Source: Actinomycetota bacterium (lineage in GTDB: Bacteria; Actinomycetota; Acidimicrobiia; Acidimicrobiales; Microtrichaceae). From it: 25,799 nt of DNA. The position numbers and the translations under genes were made by a program. This document shows positions 7,677-13,470 of the stretch, in pieces. Location: positions 1 to 25,799 of the forward strand of contig SXMI01000270.1 of the NCBI GenBank assembly GCA_005777415.1. The letters run 5' to 3'. Below the pieces are notes generated by a model that made no database searches, was not told the DNA's origin, and saw nothing but the letters and a program-made list of their open reading frames with translations. Every line of letters starts with the position of its first letter. Within the stretch, counting starts at the first letter, position 1.

Positions 7677-8282
7677 GTGCCGGTTGATTCGGCCATCGAC
7701 CAGTTCATTGCGGCCGGCGTTCGCCACGATCTGATCGGAGACCCTGAACCAGGGGTTCACATTGCGAACGCCGAAGCGTTCGCCGCGCGGATCGACCCGA
7801 ATGGCGCCGTGCTCGACCTGGGTTCGGGCGCCGGCCTCCCGGGCCTCCTCCTCGCTCGACTTCGTCCGGACCTGTCGTTGACCCTCGTCGACGCCAGCGC
7901 TCGCAGGTGCCGATTCCTTGCCGAGTGGTCTGAGCGGCTCGTCCCCGATGCTCGGGTGGTCCATGGTCGGGCCGAGGCGGTGGCCAGGGACCCGGCCCAT
8001 CGTCGGGCCTACGATGCGGTGACGGCTCGGTCCTTCGGTCCCCCGGCGGTGACGGCGGAGTGTGCTGTGGGGTTCCTGCGGCCGTCGGGCCGACTCCTCG
8101 TGAGTGAGCCACCGGGTGGCGACGACGACCGTTGGCCGCAACCGGGACTCGAGACCCTCGGACTGACCAGCCGGGGACTCCACACCTTGGGTTCGACCAC
8201 CATCCAGGTGCTGGAACTGGTCCGGCCCGATGACCGGTTCCCCCGTCGTGACGGCCGGCCGGCCAAGCGGCCGATCTTCTGA
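7677..8282 (+). CDS. rsmG: 16S rRNA (guanine-N7) methyltransferase RsmG
   Basis: A 201-residue SAM-dependent methyltransferase that modifies G527 of 16S rRNA. Motif I is VLDLGSGAGLPGL (about 43-55), followed by LTLVDASARRCRFLAEW, the acidic strand and adjoining helix, and the YDAVTARSFG segment. The start is GTG at 7677 with GGCAGG ten bases upstream. It lies 36 bp after jag and just before the parS-parAB region, the common order yidC-jag-rsmG-parA-parB. Loss of this enzyme is known to give low-level streptomycin resistance in other bacteria. Confidence 0.93.
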   Translation: MPVDSAIDQFIAAGVRHDLIGDPEPGVHIANAEAFAARIDPNGAVLDLGSGAGLPGLLLARLRPDLSLTLVDASARRCRFLAEWSERLVPDARVVHGRAEAVARDPAHRRAYDAVTARSFGPPAVTAECAVGFLRPSGRLLVSEPPGGDDDRWPQPGLETLGLTSRGLHTLGSTTIQVLELVRPDDRFPRRDGRPAKRPIF

Positions 8283-8329
8283 ACCTGTAGGCCCCTCGAC
8301 GCGGCGGTGCACCACGGGCGTGACCGGCG

Positions 8330-8345
8330 TGTTCCACGTGGAACA
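8330..8345. promoter_or_regulatory. parS site 1
   Basis: TGTTCCACGTGGAACA is a perfect 16-bp palindrome matching the bacterial parS consensus. ParB loads here as a CTP-dependent clamp and spreads, marking the origin region for ParA-driven segregation. It lies 47 bases after rsmG, upstream of parA. Confidence 0.95.
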
Positions 8346-8387
8346 TCGAATCGAGGCGGGGTCGTCGATCACATCGAGGTCACCTGG

Positions 8388-8403
8388 TGTTCCACGTGGA
8401 ACA
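8388..8403. promoter_or_regulatory. parS site 2
   Basis: A second perfect copy of the same 16-bp palindrome, 58 bp from the first. The paired sites sit in the 227-bp leader region before parA and directly upstream of its candidate promoter, so ParB binding could also repress parAB. Confidence 0.95.
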
Positions 8404-8427
8404 GACCGGATCCGTGCTCGGAAAGCC

Positions 8428-8456
8428 TTGACCTCGCCGACGGGACCGGGGAGGAT
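8428..8456 (+). promoter_or_regulatory. Candidate parAB promoter
   Basis: TTGACC (8428-8433) and GAGGAT (8451-8456) are 17 bp apart, a plausible -35/-10 pair. It begins 25 bp after the second parS. Predicted by eye. Confidence 0.4.
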
Positions 8457-8509
8457 GACCTACCGCCCCGCCCCGGGGACGGCCAGCAGGTGCTGTGCGA
8501 GGAGCAGAG

Positions 8510-9523
8510 ATGAGCGATCCGTCACCTCCACTGACTGGAGCGTGGACACCTGAAACCGGCCCACAACGGGAGCTGGCTACAACGGAGCAGGTCGTTGACA
8601 CGGATGAGCCCGAACGGACACCAGCCGGCCCGACGGTCGCCGAGTCCGCCGCCGATCGACCCATGTTGACGCCGGAGTCGGCCGCCGGCGGAGCGACATC
8701 GGAGCCGGAGCCCATCACCGAGCCCATCTCGTCGGGGAGTGAGCAGCGGGTGATTCCGCCCCTTCCTCGTGTGATCGCCATCGCCAACCAGAAGGGTGGG
8801 GTCGGCAAGACCACCACGGCCGTCAACCTGGGAGCTGCTCTGGCCGAGTTGGGGTTCCGCACGCTTGTCGTCGACATGGACCCCCAGGGCAATGCCACCA
8901 CCGGGCTCGGCATCGACCCCTCGTCGCTGGAACACACCACGTACGACGTTCTGATCCGCTCCTTGCCCATGGAGGACTGCGTCGAGCCGACCGAGGTACG
9001 GAACCTGTTCGTGGCGCCCGCCAGCCGGGACCTCTCAGGTGCCGAGGTCGAGCTGGTCGGGATGATGAGCCGGGAGACCCGACTGAAGCGGGCGATCGAA
9101 GGTGTCCTCGACGACTACGACTACGTGATCGTGGACTGTCCTCCGTCGCTGGGCCTCCTGACGGTCAACGGCCTCTCGGCGGTCAAGGAGATCATCGTTC
9201 CGATCCAGTGCGAGTACTACGCCCTGGAGGGCCTGGCGCTCCTCACGAACAACGTCGAACTCGTGAAGTCGCACCTGAACCCCGATCTGGAGATCACCGG
9301 GCTGGTCCTGGTCATGTACGACGGGCGGACCAAGCTCGCCGAGCAGGTGAAGGAGGAGGTCCGAGGTCACTTCGGCTCCAAGGTGTACCGGAATGCCATT
9401 CCGAGGAATGTCCGCCTCTCGGAGGCGCCGTCCTTCGGCCAGCCCATCACGGTGTTCGACTCGAGCTCTCGGGGCGCCGTCGCCTACCGGGAACTGGCGC
9501 GGGAGGTAGCAGGTGTCTCGTAA
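8510..9523 (+). CDS. parA: Chromosome partitioning ATPase ParA (Soj)
   Basis: A 337-residue MinD/ParA-type ATPase that moves ParB-parS complexes along the nucleoid. The deviant Walker A KGGVGKT is at 95-101, followed by VVDMDPQGNATTGLG, and the switch region VIVDCPPSLGLLTVNG is clear. The start is ATG at 8510 with AGGAG five bases upstream; an in-frame GTG at 8495 has no such site. The first ~87 residues are an acidic, proline-rich extension not needed for the ATPase fold. The 3' end overlaps parB by 11 bases. Confidence 0.96.
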   Translation: MSDPSPPLTGAWTPETGPQRELATTEQVVDTDEPERTPAGPTVAESAADRPMLTPESAAGGATSEPEPITEPISSGSEQRVIPPLPRVIAIANQKGGVGKTTTAVNLGAALAELGFRTLVVDMDPQGNATTGLGIDPSSLEHTTYDVLIRSLPMEDCVEPTEVRNLFVAPASRDLSGAEVELVGMMSRETRLKRAIEGVLDDYDYVIVDCPPSLGLLTVNGLSAVKEIIVPIQCEYYALEGLALLTNNVELVKSHLNPDLEITGLVLVMYDGRTKLAEQVKEEVRGHFGSKVYRNAIPRNVRLSEAPSFGQPITVFDSSSRGAVAYRELAREVAGVS

Positions 9524-10424
9524 AGGTGGACTCGGCCGGGGGATCACCTCCTTGATTCCTGCGGCGAACGACGGCGACGGCGACGTCTCCGCGGCGGGGT
9601 ATCAGATGGTGCCGATCGAGCGGGTCGTGCCCAACCCGATGCAGCCCCGCAAGGCCTTCGACGAGGAGACCCTCGTGGGTCTGGCCGACTCGATCCGGGA
9701 ACTGGGCGTGCTGCAGCCGCTGCTGGTCCGACCATCTGGCGACCAGTTCGAGCTGATCGCCGGCGAACGTCGACTGCGGGCGGCCAAGCGGGCGAACCTG
9801 ACCGAGGTCCCCGTGGTGGTGCGGACCGTCGAGGACGTCGGCTCGCTGGAGCAGGCCCTCGTCGAGAACCTCCACCGACAGGATCTGAACCCCTTGGAGG
9901 AGGCGGCGGCGTACCAGCAGCTCATCGAGGACTTCGGCTACACCCAGGAGCAGGTGGCGCAGCGGGTCGGCCGGAGCCGAGCATCGGTGGCCAACCTGCT
10001 CCGTCTGTTCCAGCTGACCCCGGCGGTGCAGAAGCTGGTGGGGGAGCAACTGCTGAGTGCCGGTCACGCCAAGGCGCTCCTCGGTCATCCGGATCGTGCC
10101 TATCAGGAGGCACTCGCCCGTCGGGCTGTCGCCGAGGGTCTGTCCGTGCGAGACCTGGAACAACTGGTCCGGGAGCGACAGGAACTGGAGCGAGGTCTGG
10201 GGGACGATCCGGTCGCGCCGGCCGGGACCGGGACGCCGTCGGGGGGCGAGGATGGACGCCCGAAGCTTCGTCCGCCGGGCCTTCTGGAGCTCGAGGAGCT
10301 CCTCGCCGAGCGACTCGACACCAAGGTCTCGATCTCGATGTCGGCGCGGCGGGGCAAGGTCGTGATCGACTTCGCCAACCTCGAGGACCTGGAGCGGATC
10401 TACCGCTCGATCATCGCCGACTGA
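9513..10424 (+). CDS. parB: Chromosome partitioning protein ParB (Spo0J)
   Basis: A 303-residue CTP-dependent DNA clamp that loads at parS. It starts at GTG 9513 inside the end of parA, with GGGAGG six bases upstream. The opening MSRKGGLGRGITSLIP is the usual ParA-contacting N-terminus. The CTP-binding motifs are NPMQPRKAFD (41-50) and GERRLRA (84-90), followed by ENLHRQDLNPLEEA. The helix-turn-helix is TQEQVAQRVGRSRASVANLL, and the C-terminal dimerisation part ends in GKVVIDFANLEDLERIY. Two matching parS sites lie upstream of parA. Confidence 0.97.
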   Translation: MSRKGGLGRGITSLIPAANDGDGDVSAAGYQMVPIERVVPNPMQPRKAFDEETLVGLADSIRELGVLQPLLVRPSGDQFELIAGERRLRAAKRANLTEVPVVVRTVEDVGSLEQALVENLHRQDLNPLEEAAAYQQLIEDFGYTQEQVAQRVGRSRASVANLLRLFQLTPAVQKLVGEQLLSAGHAKALLGHPDRAYQEALARRAVAEGLSVRDLEQLVRERQELERGLGDDPVAPAGTGTPSGGEDGRPKLRPPGLLELEELLAERLDTKVSISMSARRGKVVIDFANLEDLERIYRSIIAD

Positions 10425-10464
10425 GGCCGTTTCCAGCTGGGAACCACACCATGGACCGGCTGTT

Positions 10465-10495
10465 CAGGGTTTATCCCCACGTGTGGACAACCCTG
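10465..10495. promoter_or_regulatory. Inverted DnaA-box pair inside a hairpin
   Basis: Between the convergent parB and CwlM-like genes, TTATCCCCA (10471-10479, one mismatch to TTATCCACA) and TGTGGACAA (10482-10490, a perfect actinobacterial box) face each other across two bases. They are framed by CAGGGTT (10465-10471) and AACCCTG (10489-10495), so the whole 31 bp can form an imperfect hairpin. It could act as a bidirectional terminator, a DnaA-binding site outside oriC, or both. No T-tract is present. Confidence 0.55.
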
Positions 10496-10528
10496 TGAGC
10501 TACCGAACTCGGGACTAGAGGTAGAGGG

Positions 10529-11551
10529 TCAGCACGGTCCGGTGGCCGCGAGCTGCGGCCACCGTTCCAGAGCCCGGATCATCGCCGTGGCGATCATCCC
10601 GTGCTGCGGTTCGACCAACGCCGGGTTTCCGATCCGGAGGACGACGGCGGGCACGCGCGTCTCCCGAAGGATCGGCGTCCGCTGCCTCGACACGGTGCCG
10701 GCGCCCCAGCCCGGCACGGCCGGGAGTTCGTGGACCACGGCTTCAGCCATCCGTCGCCCGCCCAGGGAATCGAAACCCTCGACGCCGAAGTGGGCGGCGT
10801 CGAGCTCGACGACCGGACTGATCTCCAGGCCGAGGTAGAGGTCGGCACCCAGGTCGTTGCAGTACGAGGCCTGGGCGGACCAGTCACCTCTCAGCACTGA
10901 TACCTGGATGTTCGCCTCACCGAGGATGGATCGGACCTCCTCGGCGATCCGCGTGGCCTGGTCGCTGCCGTCCGAACCGATCGCCACCACCAGGTGTTCC
11001 AGTTCGCGTCCGCTGGTCCGGAGCCGCTCAGCCTCACGGACGACCGTGACCGTGGTGAGCTCGCCATCTCGGCCCAGTTGTTCGAGCGCATCGACGGTGT
11101 CGATACCGCAGACCCGGTCACAGACGAGGCCGGTGTTGCGCTGGAACGCGCTCACCGCCAGTTCGGTCTGGGGGCCGAAGATCCCATCGATCCGGCCCGG
11201 GTCGAAGCCGAGATGACTCAACCTCAGCTGGAGGTCGGCGACGTCGTCGCCACGGAGCATGGGTCGCTGGAGGCAGAGCAATCGGGCCCGGATCTGGAAA
11301 CTGGCTTCGACGAGGGCGGTCCAGGTCGTGAGGTCGCAGACGCCGGTGATGGGGATGTTCCGTTGGCTCTGGAACAGTCGGACCGCCTCGGCGGTGCCAT
11401 CACCGAACTGTCCGGCATCGTCGGACGACGGCAGTCCCCGGGCCCCCAGTCGCCGCTGGAGGTCGGCGACGTCGTCGCCGGAATCACCTGTCCGGAGGGG
11501 GAGCGATGAGAGGGAGATGACGCTGCTCGGGTCGAGGCTGATCGTCGTGGA
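10529..11551 (-). CDS. CwlM-like pseudo-amidase, start codon unresolved
   Basis: Two peptidoglycan-binding repeats (GDDVADLQRRLGARGL... and GDDVADLQLRLSHLGFDPG...) precede an Amidase_3-like domain, the architecture of mycobacterial CwlM, which also follows trxC. The amidase ligands are gone: the DPGHGG region reads VVAIGSDGSD, the second-His segment reads ADLYLGLEISP, and the catalytic-Glu strand reads AVVLRIGNP. A non-catalytic regulator of wall synthesis is therefore likelier than a hydrolase. The frame is open from the trxA stop (11554-11552) but contains no ATG, GTG or TTG before TTG 11281, which lies after repeat 1. The coordinates give the full coding-like frame; the minimum conventional gene is 10529-11281. 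A 24-bp identical block (11456-11479 and 11228-11251, exactly 76 codons apart) marks the two repeats in the same frame. Confidence 0.72.
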   Translation of the reverse strand, partial: STTISLDPSSVISLSSLPLRTGDSGDDVADLQRRLGARGLPSSDDAGQFGDGTAEAVRLFQSQRNIPITGVCDLTTWTALVEASFQIRARLLCLQRPMLRGDDVADLQLRLSHLGFDPGRIDGIFGPQTELAVSAFQRNTGLVCDRVCGIDTVDALEQLGRDGELTTVTVVREAERLRTSGRELEHLVVAIGSDGSDQATRIAEEVRSILGEANIQVSVLRGDWSAQASYCNDLGADLYLGLEISPVVELDAAHFGVEGFDSLGGRRMAEAVVHELPAVPGWGAGTVSRQRTPILRETRVPAVVLRIGNPALVEPQHGMIATAMIRALERWPQLAATGPC

Positions 11552-11872
11552 TCAGAGGAAGTCTGCCAGGTCAGCGACGATCTGCTGCTTGCCCTTGCCA
11601 CCGACGAACCTGGCGACCTCTTCCCCATCACGAAACACGATCATGGTGGGAATGCTCATCACATTGAACGAACGAGCCAGATCGGGCGAAGCATCCACAT
11701 CGACCTTGGCGATCCGGATGCTGTCGGCGTGCTCGTCCGAGATCTCCTCGAGCGAGGGCGCGATCATGCGGCACGGACCGCACCAGGTCGCCCAGAACTC
11801 GACGAGCACGGGGAGGTCCGAGGATCCGATCTCCTCGTGGAATGTGGCGTCATCGAGAGCGAACGTCGGCAT
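11552..11872 (-). CDS. trxA: Thioredoxin
   Basis: A 106-residue thioredoxin that reduces disulfides in the cytoplasm, recharged by the TrxB encoded just upstream. The active site WCGPC is in FWATWCGPCRMIAPSL (about 27-42), and the cis-proline loop SIPTMIVFRDG is present. Length and ends are normal, with DLADFL as C-terminus. ATG at 11872 has a purine-rich AAAGAGA about six bases upstream. The TGA stop is followed in the same frame by the CwlM-like coding sequence. Confidence 0.96.
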   Translation of the reverse strand: MPTFALDDATFHEEIGSSDLPVLVEFWATWCGPCRMIAPSLEEISDEHADSIRIAKVDVDASPDLARSFNVMSIPTMIVFRDGEEVARFVGGKGKQQIVADLADFL

Positions 11873-11952
11873 CGGAATCTCTTTCTTCGGTCGGCACCCT
11901 GGATTGCCGGAACATCATTCCACCAAACGAATTGAAACGGAACGACCGCTCC

Positions 11953-11980
11953 AACCACCAACTGCCCGCAAACATTTCCC
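11953..11980 (-). promoter_or_regulatory. Possible redox-sigma (SigR/SigH-type) promoter for trxA
   Basis: On the minus strand GGGAAA (11980-11975) and GTT (11955-11953) are separated by 19 bp. SigR of Streptomyces and SigH of mycobacteria use GGAAT/GGAAC-like -35 and GTT -10 elements at about this spacing and control thioredoxin genes. The match is imperfect and found by eye. Confidence 0.3.
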
Positions 11981-11991
11981 GATGACGACCA

Positions 11992-12035
11992 GATCGGACG
12001 ACCGGATCGGACGACCGGATCGGACGACCGGATCG
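11992..12035. repeat. 13-bp tandem repeat between trxB and trxA
   Basis: GATCGGACGACCG occurs three times head to tail (11992-12004, 12005-12017, 12018-12030) followed by a partial GATCG. The array ends directly against the trxB stop codon at 12036. It separates trxB from trxA in the transcript. No protein-coding role is apparent. Confidence 0.9.
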
Positions 12036-12998
12036 TCAGTGACCCTGCCGCTCCAGCCAGCGCTCCACGTCGATCGCCGCCATGCAGCCGCTTCCGGCGG
12101 CCGTGATGGCCTGGCGGTACCAGTCGTCCTGGACGTCGCCGCAGGCGAAGACCCCTTCCCTGCTGGTGTTCGATCGTCCGTCGAACGTCTGCAGGTAGCC
12201 GTTCTCGCGGAGTGACAGCTGATCGGCGAACAGGTCGGTGTTCGGTCGGTGGCCGATGGCGACGAAGGCTCCGGTGAAGGGGTGGGTCGTGAGCTCGTCG
12301 GTCTCGACGTCCCGGGTCACGACACCCTCGAGCCGCTGGTCCCCGATCAGGTCCTCGACCACCGAGTTCCACAGGAAGGTGAGCTTCTCGTTGGCGAACG
12401 CCCGCTCCTGCATGATCTTGGAGGCGCGGAGCGTCTCACGCCGGTGGATCACCGTGACCGATCGCGCGAACCGGGTGAGGAACAGGGCCTCCTCGATGGC
12501 CGAGTCCCCACCGCCGACGACACAGATGTCCTGATCCCGGAAGAAGAACCCGTCGCAGGTGGCGCAGGTGGAGAGCCCGTGCCCGAGGAGTCGTCGCTCG
12601 GCATCGAGTCCGAGCATCAGTGACGATGCACCTGTGGCGATGATGATCGCCCGGGCCCGGTACGTGGGATCACCCTCCGGTCCCCCGACCCACACGCTGA
12701 ACGGGGGCGCCGAGAGGTCCAGGCGGGAGACCTTCGCCGTCAGGATCTCAGATCCGAACCGTTCCGCCTGGGCCCGGAAGGACTGCATCAGCTCCGGGCC
12801 GGTGATCCCGGTGGGGAAGCCCGGGAAGTTCTCGACCTCGGTCGTCAGCATCAGCTGGCCCCCGGGCTGGTCGCTGGTCGAGGAGGGCTCACCCTCGATC
12901 ACCAGCGGCTCCAGCGCAGCGCGGGCGGTGTAGATGGCTGCGGTCAGTCCGGCGGGTCCGGAACCCACCACGATGACGTTGCGGACGTCGTCGGTCAC
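12036..12998 (-). CDS. trxB: Thioredoxin reductase
   Basis: A 320-residue FAD/NADPH disulfide reductase that reduces thioredoxin. FAD-binding GSGPAGL is at about 12-18, the redox CATC is in STCATCDGFFF, the NADPH-binding fold is VVGGGDSAIEEA followed by HRRETLRA, and the C-terminal FAD motif is GVFACGDVQD. Start is GTG at 12998 with AGAGGA seven bases upstream. A TAGGTT -10 candidate is at 13050-13045. It precedes trxA by 163 bp on the same strand. Confidence 0.96.
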   Translation of the reverse strand: MTDDVRNVIVVGSGPAGLTAAIYTARAALEPLVIEGEPSSTSDQPGGQLMLTTEVENFPGFPTGITGPELMQSFRAQAERFGSEILTAKVSRLDLSAPPFSVWVGGPEGDPTYRARAIIIATGASSLMLGLDAERRLLGHGLSTCATCDGFFFRDQDICVVGGGDSAIEEALFLTRFARSVTVIHRRETLRASKIMQERAFANEKLTFLWNSVVEDLIGDQRLEGVVTRDVETDELTTHPFTGAFVAIGHRPNTDLFADQLSLRENGYLQTFDGRSNTSREGVFACGDVQDDWYRQAITAAGSGCMAAIDVERWLERQGH

Positions 12999-13082
12999 GG
13001 CGTGATCCTCTCAGTCGATCGGTGCGCCCTCGGCGCGCCGCGTGAACCTAGACCCTGCCACGGACCGGCCGCGACGGCGGGG

Positions 13083-13412
13083 TCAGTCCCGGCGGCGACT
13101 CCAGAGGAAGGCGCCCAGCAGCACGAACAGCGCGCCCATGACGAGGTACGACACCCAGATGCCACCGGGCAGCAACCAGTGGAGGAATCGGGTCAGGCCG
13201 ACCACGACGATGACCAGCACGGGCACGAGCACGATGACCGCGACCAGAGCGAGGACTGCGGCCCGGCTGACATCGAGCAGGGGGCCGGTGGTGCGGGCCC
13301 GGACCTTGTCGACGCTGTCGACGATCAGGTCGGTGACCTGATCGGTCCAGTCGGGCTCGGTCCGCTCGGCGGTGCCGGCGGTGGCGGTCGGGTTCGGCTC
13401 TGCAGACGCCAT
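13083..13412 (-). CDS. Small two-TM membrane protein
   Basis: A 109-residue protein not recognised by family. The first ~45 residues are polar (PTATAGTAERTEPDW...) and predicted cytoplasmic. Two hydrophobic segments follow: AAVLALVAVIVLVPVLVIVVVG (shown in part, about 51-73) and WVSYLVMGALFVLLGAFLW (about 86-104), ending in SRRRD. The start is ATG at 13412. A TAGGCT -10 seven bases upstream of the ATG suggests a leaderless mRNA. It lies between trxB and the kinase operon on the same strand; M. tuberculosis has different genes in this slot. Confidence 0.7.
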   Translation of the reverse strand: MASAEPNPTATAGTAERTEPDWTDQVTDLIVDSVDKVRARTTGPLLDVSRAAVLALVAVIVLVPVLVIVVVGLTRFLHWLLPGGIWVSYLVMGALFVLLGAFLWSRRRD

Positions 13413-13425
13413 CGCCCGGAGCCTA
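13412..13425 (-). promoter_or_regulatory. Leaderless-type promoter of the two-TM gene
   Basis: TAGGCT at 13425-13420 on the minus strand places the transcription start at 13413 or 13412, at the ATG itself. No Shine-Dalgarno is seen before that ATG. Leaderless mRNAs are frequent in Actinobacteria. Confidence 0.45.
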
Positions 13426-13470
13426 GAGGCCGCGCCCGGTCAGGGGTGGCTTCGAGGGCCGCCGGTCGGG

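Noticed and set aside
10477..10486. CCACGTGTGG behind parB as a parS-like site
   Set aside because: The palindrome is imperfect and the flanks fit DnaA boxes, not parS.
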